DNA from: an uncultured Lactobacillus sp.
GTDB lineage: Bacteria; Bacillota; Bacilli; Lactobacillales; Lactobacillaceae
DNA: 36,719 bases
Reading direction: 5' to 3'
Assembly: GCA_946487795.1 (NCBI GenBank)
Contig: CAMLUN010000009.1
Coordinates: 1 to 36,719 of the forward strand
Under the pieces are notes generated by a model. It saw only the letters and a program-made list of their open reading frames with translations. It was not told where the DNA came from and did not search any database. Every line of letters starts with the position of its first letter. The first letter of the stretch is position 1. The translations under genes and the position numbers were made by a program. Positions 1 through 7,145 of the stretch are shown in pieces.

Positions 1-52
1 CTCCCACTTCAAGCATTAAACCGTAGGTTTAGCTAAGTGGGAGTAGTTCAAT
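1..52 (+). mobile_element. Probable right end of an IS200/IS605-type element (possible omegaRNA 3' end)
   Basis: Bases 1-43 form a long imperfect hairpin: CTCCCACTT (1-9) pairs with AAGTGGGAG (35-43), and inside it TAAACC (17-22) pairs with GGTTTA (26-31). It is followed by TAGTTCAA. IS200/IS605 elements have subterminal hairpins rather than inverted repeats, and the known ISDra2 right end also finishes with a hairpin followed by GTTCAA. By that analogy the element, with any tnpB gene, lies left of the window and ends near base 52. No transposase is visible here, so the assignment rests on the hairpin and its tail only. Confidence 0.4.
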
Positions 53-77
53 ATACCATTTTATAATAGCTGTATTT

Positions 78-458
78 TTACTGTGACAAGGGATTACGTA
101 AACCCGATAAGCACCGGTCTTGATGAGTGGTTGATGGAAAGAGCCATTCGGATTGAATATCATTTTCCTGAAGCCAGGCATAATAATCTAGTAAATCCTG
201 TTTAACTGGTTTTAGATACAAAATATTGGGCTTATTGGTCTTTTGATCGCGAATATACGCATTTTTCTTGATAGTTCCATCATCAGCGAAGATTTCGTTG
301 CGTCTCAGCGCTAATACATCACTTACTCTGAGCAGAGTAGCCTTGCTAACTTGGAAAATGATGTAGTTTCGGCGGCCATAGCGGGAATTATTGAGTAAGG
401 TGTCCTGGACTTCGTGTAGAATGTTGGTGTCTTTGATGGGTAGAATGTGTTGTTTCAT
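78..458 (-). pseudogene. Tyrosine recombinase/phage integrase, C-terminally truncated
   Basis: The 126-residue product matches the first half of the catalytic domain of small tyrosine recombinases. The stretch LLRVSDVLALRRNEI carries the first catalytic Arg, and a central part follows containing QKTNKPNILYL. The protein stops just after QDRCLSG. The HxxR box and the C-terminal nucleophilic Tyr, which would lie in the next ~60 residues, are absent, so it cannot be catalytically active alone. The start has a good site (AAAAGGAGAGTAGC before ATG). The broken end lies 25 bp from the putative IS end, which suggests that insertion or a linked deletion removed the 3' half. It is probably the relic integrase of the accessory region to its right. 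Confidence 0.75.
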
Positions 459-473
459 GCTACTCTCCTTTTA

Positions 474-912
474 TTAGAAAAATTTACCGTTCCAGGAGCT
501 GATACCTCCATGGAATCCCATGTATACAAGGACACACATAACTATAATTAGAAACCAATTATCCTCGAGAAAACTACCAAATGATTTTCTATTATCACTA
601 AAACCAACACCGCCATCATCTAAATCATCAATATCATCACTTAGATCATCGATGTCGTCTCTTAGCTCGTTGACTGCATTTAATATATCTTGATTTGTAA
701 CATTATCGGCTAGTTGCTTGTTTAATACTAGCCAGTCAAGACTTACGTCAAAGAAAGCTGCCAACTGAACGGCTGTTTCTAAGTCAGGAACAGAGGAACC
801 AGCCTCCCATCGTGAAACAGCTTGTCTTGTCACATGAATCTTTTGTGCGATATCTTCTTGTGATAAACCTTTATCTGTTCGTAACTTTTTTTAATTGCTT
901 TGCAAACTCCAT
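474..912 (-). pseudogene. XRE-family regulator with acidic linker and one TM segment, frameshifted near the N-terminus
   Basis: Residues after the frameshift (833 down to 474, 119 aa) contain the recognition helix of an XRE HTH (TRQAVSRWEAGSSVPDLET), an unusual acidic repeat (LRDDIDDLSDDIDDLDD) and one hydrophobic segment near the C-terminus (FLIIVMCVLVYMGF). The N-terminal part, MEFAKQLKK followed by LRTDKGLSQEDIAQ, is read in two frames: translation from the ATG at 912 goes out of frame in a run of seven A (plus-strand T 886-892) and meets a stop. Six A would restore one frame. The open frame also extends upstream of this ATG to about 1010 without a start codon. Only a weak SD precedes the ATG. 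It could be real decay, slippage, or a homopolymer sequencing error. Confidence 0.65.
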
Positions 913-1010
913 TGTCAATTTACTTCTGTTATAAAATTCATTATCATTATTGCGATACATAGGGGTAGTAAGTAAAGCAATAGTCTCAAATATATTGTCA
1001 ATTGCATCTT

Positions 1011-1049
1011 TAGTTTAGGGGCTATTTATTACAAATAGCCCCTAAACTA
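1011..1049. repeat. Perfect 17-bp-arm palindrome, copy A of a three-copy hairpin family
   Basis: TAGTTTAGGGGCTATTT (1011-1027) is exactly complementary to 1033-1049 around a 5-nt loop. Related hairpins occur at 2554-2587 and 10984-11014, each at the 3' end of a minus-strand gene. This copy has no U-run on either side, so a standard terminator is doubtful. It sits at the junction between the arsC remnant and the open frame that runs into the XRE gene. Confidence 0.7.
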
Positions 1050-1335
1050 ATTGAGCAATACGTTTTTTTAGTTTCATCGCGCGTTTGTCGAAACACAATC
1101 ATTTTTTGTTCATGTGTGCCTTTTGCTTGTGCCGGATCAGGTAATGGCCAGTGAATACTTTTAGCTTGTGGTGGTTTTACTGGACACCGATATCTGGCAT
1201 CACCGCATAACGTGATAATTAAATCAACCGAATTGAAATAATCTAGGTCAATCAGTTTAGATTTTATTGATTAATATCAATTCCGTCTTCAGTCATGACT
1301 TTTACTGCATAAGAATTTAACATAGGCTTAACAGA
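1040..1335 (-). pseudogene. arsC: Arsenate reductase remnant (arsC), 5' part missing and frameshifted
   Basis: Read on the minus strand, this region encodes pieces of a thioredoxin-type ArsC in more than one frame: a match to LIDLDYFN, then [36 protein letters not shown], broken by eye into two parts here only to describe it. By eye it is roughly 80% identical at the DNA level to the intact arsC at 2581-2982, so it is a divergent homologue rather than a recent duplicate. A one-base deletion in the LIDLDYF/QQKSK region breaks the frame. The N-terminal P-loop with the nucleophilic Cys is gone; homology fades near 1335. It shares the 3' hairpin with the intact arsC. cadDX lies between the two copies. 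Confidence 0.75.
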
Positions 1336-1431
1336 AAAAGGTGGTATCTGGACACCTACAAATAAAATTTGGCTTTTGACTATTTATTAAAGAAAATTCT
1401 CAAGGTGTCTTGATGTTTCAATCTGAGTACT

Positions 1432-1471
1432 CCAAAATAATATTCAAATATATATTTGAATATTATTTTGG
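1432..1471. promoter_or_regulatory. Perfect 40-bp palindrome, predicted CadC/CadX operator of cadDX
   Basis: Bases 1432-1451 are the exact reverse complement of 1452-1471. The core ATTCAAATATATATTTGAAT resembles known cad operators bound by CadC-type ArsR-family repressors. The right edge supplies the GG that begins the SD (GGAGG, 1470-1474) of cadD, and a TTGATG at about 1409 could be the -35 element, so the operator covers the promoter and start of transcription. Because cadX is the second gene, negative autoregulation released by Cd(II) is the expected mode. Confidence 0.75.
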
Positions 1472-1483
1472 AGGAAATAAGAA

Positions 1484-2101
1484 ATGTTAGGAACAATTAT
1501 TGCTGGTGTGGTGACTTACTGGAGTACTGCTATTGACTTATTAATAATTCTGATGCTTTTTTTTGCGAAAGTTAAAGATAAAAAGGGTGTTAGAGATATT
1601 TATATAGGCCAATTTCTTGGGTCTGGGCTTTTGATATTAGTTAGTTTGTTCTTTGCTGTCATTTTACATTACGTTCCTGATAAACGATTATTAGGTTTTC
1701 TAGGAATAATTCCTGTCTTTTTGGGAATAAAGGCTTTAATTTTGGGAGATTCAGACGGTGAAAAAATGGCTAATGAAAAATTGAAAGATACAAATCAAAA
1801 TGATTTGATTAAAACCTTGATTTTCATTACTATTGTGAGCTGTGGTGCTGATAATGTTGGATTATTTGTACCTTACTTTATTAGTTTGGCACTACCAAAG
1901 TTATTAATAACTTTAATCGTGTTTTTGATAATGATTTTCTTATTAGTTTTTATTGCCCAGAAGTCGGTTAGTATTCCAACTGTAGGTACAGTTCTTGAAA
2001 AATATAGTCGTTGGTTTATAGGAATCGTTTATATCTTTATTGGTGGTTCCGTTTTGATCGAAAATGGATCAATTCAACTTTTCATTAATTTAATTAAATA
2101 A
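1484..2101 (+). CDS. cadD: Cadmium resistance transporter CadD
   Basis: A 205-residue, strongly hydrophobic protein with about five to six membrane segments and almost no soluble part except a charged loop around residues 90-105 (SDGEKMANEKLKDTNQND). The N-terminus (TYWSTAIDLLIILMLFF), the loop and the SCGADNVGLFVPYF segment match the CadD family, which confers cadmium resistance in staphylococci and lactic acid bacteria, presumably by efflux at the cytoplasmic membrane. The length is typical (about 205 aa). The start follows GGAGGAAATAAGAA, directly at the edge of the palindromic operator. cadX follows after 16 bp, so the two form one operon. Substrate range beyond Cd(II) cannot be read from the sequence. 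Confidence 0.9.
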   Translation: MLGTIIAGVVTYWSTAIDLLIILMLFFAKVKDKKGVRDIYIGQFLGSGLLILVSLFFAVILHYVPDKRLLGFLGIIPVFLGIKALILGDSDGEKMANEKLKDTNQNDLIKTLIFITIVSCGADNVGLFVPYFISLALPKLLITLIVFLIMIFLLVFIAQKSVSIPTVGTVLEKYSRWFIGIVYIFIGGSVLIENGSIQLFINLIK

Positions 2102-2117
2102 TAGGCAGAGTGATTCT

Positions 2118-2477
2118 ATGAAAAGCAAAAGTGCTGACATTACTTGTGATCAGACATTGGTTGAGACAGATAAAGTAATGAAGGTCTCGGAATTCTTGGG
2201 TAAATCACGTATTAAGAAATACTTTTATGTATTGTCTAAAATCTCAGATGAGAAAAAGTTAAAAATCATTTTCTCTTTAATCGCTCAGGAATCGTTATGT
2301 GTTTGTGATATTGCATATATTTTAGGCTGTAGTATTGCAACCGCTTCTCATCACTTAAGAATGCTGTATGATGCTGACATTTTAGGCCGTCAAAAAAAGG
2401 GGAAAATGGTGTACTACTTTATAAAAGATGATGATCTGAAAAAATACTTGCTCAACTTGACAGGTGAATTGACTTAA
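2118..2477 (+). CDS. cadX: ArsR/SmtB-family cadmium-sensing repressor (CadX/CadC type)
   Basis: A 119-residue winged-helix regulator. The metal motif LCVCDIA (Cys61, Cys63) lies in the alpha-3 position, and an extra N-terminal Cys (Cys10, in ITCDQT) corresponds to the N-terminal cysteine region of CadC. CadC of plasmid pI258 uses two N-terminal Cys plus CxC for Cd/Pb; here only one N-terminal Cys is seen. The recognition helix is TASHHLRMLYDADIL. It lies 16 bp after cadD and should repress the operon by binding the 40-bp palindrome at 1432-1471. It differs clearly from the ArsR at 4073-4384, so each resistance unit has its own sensor. Confidence 0.88.
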   Translation: MKSKSADITCDQTLVETDKVMKVSEFLGKSRIKKYFYVLSKISDEKKLKIIFSLIAQESLCVCDIAYILGCSIATASHHLRMLYDADILGRQKKGKMVYYFIKDDDLKKYLLNLTGELT

Positions 2478-2553
2478 GTGCTTCCCTTAAGAAGAGAAAG
2501 TAATTAAAAATAGAGCAGTGAATAGCAGTGAATTTTCTTGTTTGATTCCATTT

Positions 2554-2587
2554 TATATAGGAGGCTACTAGAAATAGCCCCTAAATT
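2554..2587. repeat. Imperfect copy B of the hairpin family at the arsC 3' end
   Basis: The arm AAATAGCCCCTAAATTA ending the arsC gene is close to the perfect palindrome at 1033-1049. The opposite arm (ATATAGGAGGCTACT) has several substitutions. The arsC stop codon (TAG, complement of 2581-2583) lies inside the hairpin arm. It may act as a weak terminator for arsC and for cadX from the other side. Confidence 0.55.
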
Positions 2588-2982
2588 AATCCTCTAACTA
2601 ATTGTTTAATTTCATCACGTACTTGACGAAATACAATCATTTTCTGCTCGTGTGTTCCCTTAGCCTGCGCTGGATCTGGTAAGGGCCAATGAAGGCTTTG
2701 GGCTTGGGGAGGAATTATAGGACAGCGGTCTTTCGCATCACCGCACAAGGTCACAATTAAATCAGCCGCATTGAAATAATCTAAGTCAATCAGCTTTGAT
2801 TTTTGCTGACTAATATCAATCCCATCCTCAGCCATAACCTCTACTGCATAAGGGTTGAGACCATGCTTTTCAACACCGGCACTTTTACATTCATATTGAT
2901 TTTTGAGTAATAATTTGGCATAACCTTCCGCAATCTGACTACGACAAGAATTGCCAGTACACAAAAAATAGATTTTTTTCAT
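2581..2982 (-). CDS. arsC: Arsenate reductase, thioredoxin-coupled (low-Mr phosphatase fold)
   Basis: Reduces arsenate to arsenite in the cytoplasm so that Acr3 can export it. The 133-residue protein has the CX5R P-loop (Cys8-TGNSC-Arg14) at the N-terminus and the two redox cysteines Cys80 and Cys87 in [11 protein letters not shown]. It thus has the three-cysteine relay of the S. aureus pI258 ArsC class, which is recycled by thioredoxin. Length is normal. It is the last gene of arsR-acr3-arsC, starting 2 bp after acr3. The SD (AGGAG) lies in the 3' end of acr3. A broken relative sits at about 1040-1335. Confidence 0.92.
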   Translation of the reverse strand: MKKIYFLCTGNSCRSQIAEGYAKLLLKNQYECKSAGVEKHGLNPYAVEVMAEDGIDISQQKSKLIDLDYFNAADLIVTLCGDAKDRCPIIPPQAQSLHWPLPDPAQAKGTHEQKMIVFRQVRDEIKQLVRGLI

Positions 2983-2984
2983 AA

Positions 2985-4019
2985 TTAATAAAATCTCCTC
3001 TTAATCCAAAGTGAAACATCAACTAATAGCATCATAACTGGAACTTCAATCATTGGACCGATAACAGCTGCAAATGCTTCCCCAGAATTTAATCCAAAGA
3101 CACCAACAGTTACTGCAACAGCTAGTTCAAAGTTATTGCTTGAAGCAGTAAATGATTGCGTGGCCGAGATTGGGTAGTTTGTGCCAGTCCTCTTCGCAAT
3201 CCAGAAAGTGAGGAAGAACATTAAAATAAAGTAGAGAAGCAAAGGAATCGCGATACGTATGGCATCTAAAGGTAGTTGAACCACTTTAGCGCCTTTTACC
3301 GAGAACATAACTACGATGGTAAATAGTAATGCCCAAGTTGTAATGCGACTAATTTTAGGAACATACTTATCTTCAAACCAGTCTTTTCCTTTACCCTTGA
3401 TAATCAAGTAACGAGAACAAACCCCTAGGATAAACGGGATTCCAAGATAAATAAAAACAGTCTTTGCAATTTCACCCATGGTAATGTTAACCGTTTGTGT
3501 CTTAATTCCGAACAGCTTAGGTAAAACACTAATAAAGATGTAGGCATAAATAGAGTAAAAAATAATTTGAAAGATCGAATTCAAAGCTACTAATCCGGCG
3601 GCATAGTCATTATTACCGTGAGCTAGCTCATTCCATACAATGACCATCGCAATACAACGTGCCAACCCAATCATGATTAAACCGATCATATAATTGGGAT
3701 AATTGTGTAGAAAAATGATGGCTAAAGCAAACATCAATAATGGCCCGACAACCCAATTTTGAATTAGTGAGAAACTGAGTTCTTTCTTATCACGAAATAC
3801 ATCACCCATTTTTTCATAATTAACCTTAGTTAATGGCGGGTATAACATTAAAATTAAGCCAATTGCGATCGGAATTGAGGTGGTGCCGATTGACCAACTA
3901 TTAATTAACTTAGGTAATGAAGGAAAAATAAATCCACTTAAAATGCCAAGTGCCATAGCTAAAAATACCCACAGCGTCATGTAACGATCCATAAATGATA
4001 GGTTTTTCGACTTCTTCAT
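2985..4019 (-). CDS. acr3: Arsenite efflux permease, ACR3 family
   Basis: A 344-residue membrane protein with about ten transmembrane segments. It carries the ACR3 signature [19 protein letters not shown], including the conserved Cys needed for arsenite transport, and the late motif [15 protein letters not shown]. It exports As(III), in general by exchange with protons. An ATG at 4034 would add five residues, but AAGGGG lies six bases before the ATG at 4019, so the shorter start is preferred. The gene follows arsR by 53 bp, and that gap contains a second ArsR-type palindrome (4035-4050). acr3 may therefore have its own regulated promoter in addition to read-through from arsR. Confidence 0.93.
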   Translation of the reverse strand: MKKSKNLSFMDRYMTLWVFLAMALGILSGFIFPSLPKLINSWSIGTTSIPIAIGLILMLYPPLTKVNYEKMGDVFRDKKELSFSLIQNWVVGPLLMFALAIIFLHNYPNYMIGLIMIGLARCIAMVIVWNELAHGNNDYAAGLVALNSIFQIIFYSIYAYIFISVLPKLFGIKTQTVNITMGEIAKTVFIYLGIPFILGVCSRYLIIKGKGKDWFEDKYVPKISRITTWALLFTIVVMFSVKGAKVVQLPLDAIRIAIPLLLYFILMFFLTFWIAKRTGTNYPISATQSFTASSNNFELAVAVTVGVFGLNSGEAFAAVIGPMIEVPVMMLLVDVSLWIKRRFY

Positions 4020-4034
4020 ATTAATCCCCTTCAT

Positions 4035-4050
4035 ATAGATAATTATCTAT
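4035..4050. promoter_or_regulatory. Predicted ArsR operator upstream of acr3
   Basis: ATAGATAATTATCTAT is a perfect 16-bp palindrome in the arsR-acr3 gap. It shares the half-site ATAGAT with the palindrome upstream of arsR (4398-4419). It lies just before the acr3 SD, where bound repressor would block transcription into acr3-arsC. Confidence 0.65.
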
Positions 4051-4072
4051 GTTTGCGGTAAAAATAAAAGGA

Positions 4073-4384
4073 TTATCTTTTTTGATTAGCATCCTTACAC
4101 ATACAATTGTCAGTATTGGACAGCGTACGGGTTAAGCCGTTAATAATAAGTGCAGTCGTGTCTGGATTTAATGAATAGTAATGCCATTTTGACTTCTTAC
4201 TTACGATGACCAATCCTTTATCCTCTAATACTTTCATATGATGAGAAAGCGTTGGTTGGGTAAAATCAAAGTGATCAAGAATGTTGCAGGCACACATTTC
4301 ACCACAGGAAAGCATTTCAAGAATTTTAAGCCGATTTGGTTCAGCAACTACCTTAAGCAAGTTAGCTAATTTTTGATAATCCAT
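4073..4384 (-). CDS. arsR: Arsenical resistance operon repressor ArsR
   Basis: A 103-residue winged-helix repressor. The As(III) site is the CxC of EMCACNIL (Cys31, Cys33), with Cys27 just before it, and two more Cys near the C-terminus (DNCMCKD). The recognition helix is QPTLSHHMKVLEDKGL. Arsenite binding should release it from DNA. It is the first gene of the arsR-acr3-arsC operon, with SD AGAGG before the ATG. Palindromes with half-site ATAGAT lie both upstream of it and between it and acr3, which supports autoregulation plus separate control of the efflux genes. Confidence 0.92.
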   Translation of the reverse strand: MDYQKLANLLKVVAEPNRLKILEMLSCGEMCACNILDHFDFTQPTLSHHMKVLEDKGLVIVSKKSKWHYYSLNPDTTALIINGLTRTLSNTDNCMCKDANQKR

Positions 4385-4397
4385 TTACGTTACCTCT

Positions 4398-4419
4398 TAT
4401 ATAGATGTGCATCTATATA
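4398..4419. promoter_or_regulatory. Predicted ArsR operator upstream of arsR
   Basis: TATATAGATG (4398-4407) and CATCTATATA (4410-4419) are complementary arms around a 2-nt centre. The site lies between the arsR SD and the presumed promoter, and has the same half-site as the operator at 4035-4050. Confidence 0.7.
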
Positions 4420-4491
4420 ATAGCCTATTATGTAATAGTTGTACATATTGCCATAAATAATGCTGTTTAAACAGGGGTGATTCATAAGAAA

Positions 4492-4524
4492 TACCCCCAG
4501 AGTTGATTTCCAACTCTGGGGGTA
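4492..4524 (-). terminator. Strong hairpin terminator of the flavoenzyme gene
   Basis: TACCCCCAGAGTTG (4492-4505) pairs perfectly with 4511-4524. On the minus strand the stem is followed by TTTCTTA. It lies after the stop of the 4559-5893 gene and separates it from the arsR promoter. Confidence 0.7.
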
Positions 4525-4558
4525 CACGTCACTCTTTAAAAGAGGCTCAGCGTTTTTT

Positions 4559-5893
4559 TTAAATCTGTGACCAGACGTCCGCTCCCAAAGTAGGGAAGAG
4601 AGGTACGATGCGGCCTAGTTGTTCAGCTGTATATTGAAACTCAATTGCTGGTAATAAAACGTTAATTGCATCGGCAGCATGTTCACTAACTTCAGCTGCT
4701 CCTACAAGATGATGGTCTTGATCGTAAATCAAGGTGTTATCACCTATTGTTTCCTTATCAACTTGGCGGAACCATTCGTCAGGAAGATGATTAGTTTTAA
4801 TGGTGTAATCAGGATTTTGTTGAGCTTCTTCGACGCTCATACCAACCTGTGCGATTTGTGGTGAGGTAAAGACAATGGTTGGAATGGGCGGATAGTTGAT
4901 TGCGTCAGTAGTCTTTCCTGTGAAAAGTTGGGTTAAATAATTAGATTCAAAGATCGCAGTCGGGGTGAGCTTAGGCTGTTCTTTATCAATCACATCACCA
5001 GAAGCATAGATGTTATCAATGTTAGTTTGAAGATGATCGTTAACTTCGATCCCGTTAGCATTGTAACTAACGCCTACTTCGTCTAATCCGATGTTTTCGA
5101 TGTTAGGAATTCGTCCGGTAGCATCCAAAATCCAGTCGGTGGTGAGGGTTTCGTGATCGTTATAAGACACGGTAAAATGAGAACCGTCTTCCTCAAAACG
5201 ATCCACCTGAGCGTTGTAAATGAACTTCACCCCTCGTTTTTCGAGGTCGGCAATGACTTGTTTTACGTAATCTTGATTAAATTTGCGCAACGCCCGATTA
5301 TGGCGTAAAAGTACAGTGACGTTCGCGCCGGCAGCATTGGCAATCGTGGCAAATTCCATGCCGATATAGCCCGCGCCAATAATTACGATATTTTCAGGAA
5401 GCTGTTTGAGGTTCATAAAATCGGTACTGTCATGCGTAAGTTCTGAGCCCATAACATCTAAATGGTGGGGACGTAGCCCCGTTGCAATCACGATTTTGTC
5501 AGCGGTGTAGCGCTGTTGATCCACTTCGATGGTGTGAGCATCAACAAATTTTCCACGACCGTGAATAATTTCGATGTCAACAGAGTCGAGTAAACCAGTA
5601 ATCATGTCCGGCAAGCCGTCGATGACTTCGTGTTCATGTTCTACATTGGCAGTCCAATCCAGCTTTAAGTCACCATTTATAATGCCATCAAGGCGTTCTT
5701 GGTGGCGTAAAAGTTGAACCGGGTTGTCCAGCGTAATTTTCGCGTTGCATCCACGGTTTGGACAAGTTCCCCCGATTTTGTCCGCTTCGATAATGGCGAC
5801 TTTTTTACCACTCTTAGCTAGTGGAACCGCCCCGTCGAAGGCACCATGCCCCGCGCCTAAGTACAAAACATCAAATTGATAACTTTCAGTCAT
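4559..5893 (-). CDS. FAD/NAD(P)-dependent disulfide oxidoreductase (mercuric reductase/glutathione reductase-like)
   Basis: A 444-residue class I flavoprotein disulfide reductase. It has an N-terminal FAD fold (YLGAGHGAFDGA, residues 11-22), redox disulfide GGTCPNRGC (Cys44, Cys49), a second nucleotide-binding fold (IIGAGYIGMEFA), the FAD motif IYASGDV, and a C-terminal dimerisation domain. The usual C-terminal His of the His-Glu pair (HPT..E) is missing: the sequence reads LFPTLGADVW. There is no N-terminal MerA metal-binding domain. In lactobacilli such proteins are often named mercuric or glutathione reductase; true substrate unknown. It sits behind the ars operon but has its own promoter and terminator. 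SD GGAGG precedes the start. Confidence 0.85.
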   Translation of the reverse strand: MTESYQFDVLYLGAGHGAFDGAVPLAKSGKKVAIIEADKIGGTCPNRGCNAKITLDNPVQLLRHQERLDGIINGDLKLDWTANVEHEHEVIDGLPDMITGLLDSVDIEIIHGRGKFVDAHTIEVDQQRYTADKIVIATGLRPHHLDVMGSELTHDSTDFMNLKQLPENIVIIGAGYIGMEFATIANAAGANVTVLLRHNRALRKFNQDYVKQVIADLEKRGVKFIYNAQVDRFEEDGSHFTVSYNDHETLTTDWILDATGRIPNIENIGLDEVGVSYNANGIEVNDHLQTNIDNIYASGDVIDKEQPKLTPTAIFESNYLTQLFTGKTTDAINYPPIPTIVFTSPQIAQVGMSVEEAQQNPDYTIKTNHLPDEWFRQVDKETIGDNTLIYDQDHHLVGAAEVSEHAADAINVLLPAIEFQYTAEQLGRIVPLFPTLGADVWSQI

Positions 5894-5947
5894 TTAATTA
5901 CCTCCATCCTAAATTTAGGTGAATAAATAATTACCATTGTTAGCACG

Positions 5948-5977
5948 AGTATAGCAGAGGATAGGTGCGAGTTGCAA
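5948..5977 (-). promoter_or_regulatory. Promoter of the flavoenzyme gene
   Basis: On the minus strand, TTGCAA (5972-5977) and TATACT (5948-5953) are separated by 18 bp, about 55 bp before the start codon. Confidence 0.55.
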
Positions 5978-6019
5978 GCGATTACAACTGAAGAGAACAA
6001 AAAGTAATCCTTAACTTTA

Positions 6020-6092
6020 AATAGTTGAATGCAGCGGCATCATTATCGGAGTTGTTTTATGCAACTTCTTCTCAAGTACACATTAAAATAGA
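6020..6092 (+). other. Possible 3' relic of a membrane-protein gene
   Basis: The 489-bp stretch 5894-6382 has no complete gene. Between the two promoters, one plus-strand frame reads a hydrophobic tail (SGIIIGVVLCNFFSSTH then stop at 6079-6081 region), right before an otherwise orphan terminator at 6098-6134. This could be the last codons of a deleted transporter gene. The support is weak. Confidence 0.2.
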
Positions 6093-6097
6093 TTTAG

Positions 6098-6134
6098 AAA
6101 GGCTCCCAAGGTTATTTCATCTTGGGAGCCTTTT
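6098..6134 (+). terminator. Orphan rho-independent terminator
   Basis: AAAGGCTCCCAAG (6098-6110) pairs perfectly with 6121-6133, followed by TTTT. No plus-strand gene ends upstream, so either a gene was lost or it insulates the divergent units. Confidence 0.7.
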
Positions 6135-6304
6135 AACAATTATGGATACCAGAAGGCTTTAACGAAGTCTAGATACTTGAGATTTGTTATTTTTCCTCTT
6201 CATAGAAAGTAATAGAGCATAATTGTGTATCAAATAAATTATCGTGTTTTTTTGAAATATCAGTAAACCTAGTTTGTGTTGCTTTGGTGGATTGCAAAAT
6301 TATA

Positions 6305-6334
6305 TTGTGTAAATACTAACATAATGTCTATAAT
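6305..6334 (+). promoter_or_regulatory. Predicted promoter of the hemQ-MFS-hemH operon
   Basis: TTGTGT (6305-6310), an 18-bp spacer and a consensus TATAAT (6329-6334) lie about 50 bp upstream of the hemQ start. Confidence 0.5.
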
Positions 6335-6382
6335 CATAGAATGAAGGTTGTTATTTTGTTTTTTAGAAAAGGAGGAATTACT

Positions 6383-7138
6383 TTGCAGGAACCTGTTGAG
6401 ACACTTGAGGGTTGGTATTGTATGCATTTACTTTGGTCCATTGATGGTGCTAGTTAGCGTAAAGTCACTTTTAAGCACCAACAAGAAATGGTCCACCAGT
6501 TTCAATTACTTTTGGATGATTTTGTGCAGACAGAAGCTAAGGGTAATGGTAGTCACTATGTATTCAATGTATCTGGTCACAAGGCTGATCTAGGACTCAT
6601 TATACTTCGCGAAACATTGGCTGAGTTAAATGAAATTGAGCTTCAGTTAACGAAGTTGCCACTGTTTGACTATTTAAAGCGAGGGACTTCCTACGTTTCC
6701 GTTACTGAAGTGGGTACTTATACTGGTAAACCTAAATCAGATAAAGGTTGGGCCTATGTGAATCAACATCTGAAGCCTGAATTACCTGATAAACCTTATA
6801 TCTGTTTTTATCCCATGTCCAAGCTTAGAATACCTGGTGCTAATTGGTATACCCTAACTTACAATGAGCGCCGTCAATTCATGCATGATCATGGCACAGT
6901 CGGTCGGACATATGCTGGTAAAATTTGGCAATATATCACTGGATCCATTGGTCTGGACGATTTCGAATGGGGCGTGACTCTTTTTGCAGAGACACCACTG
7001 ATGTTCAAAAAAATTATTGCTGAGATGCGTTATTATGAAGCCAGTTCTGTCTATAGTGAGTTTCCATATTTTGTGGTGGGCACACACATGGACAATGCTG
7101 GATTACAAAAAATGTTTTTAGAAAATTGGGAGGCTTAA
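6383..7138 (+). pseudogene. hemQ: Coproheme decarboxylase ChdC/HemQ, interrupted by one amber codon
   Basis: The 251-codon frame matches Firmicute HemQ end to end: N-terminal TLEGWYCMH, then KADLGLIILR, a YICFYPMSK segment and a C-terminal DDFEWGVTLFAE. Known functional residues of this family are present: Tyr143, Met145 and Lys147 of FYPMSK, the proximal His170 in MHDHG, and Gln183. HemQ converts coproheme III to heme b with peroxide. Start is TTG at 6383 behind AAGGAGG. Codon 25 is TAG (6455-6457) where relatives have Trp after Ala-Ser, consistent with TGG to TAG; the frame is otherwise intact. An internal ATG at 6488 could give a 216-residue protein lacking the first strand. First gene of the hem operon; the MFS gene starts 7 bp later. 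Confidence 0.85.
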
Positions 7139-7145
7139 GTTATTA

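Noticed and set aside
4679-4864. Small plus-strand ORF inside the flavoenzyme gene
   Set aside because: No SD, lies fully inside a conserved gene on the other strand.
6348-6593. Alternative plus-strand frame over the start of hemQ
   Set aside because: It overlaps the HemQ frame out of register. Homology to HemQ on both sides of the amber codon shows which frame is the gene.
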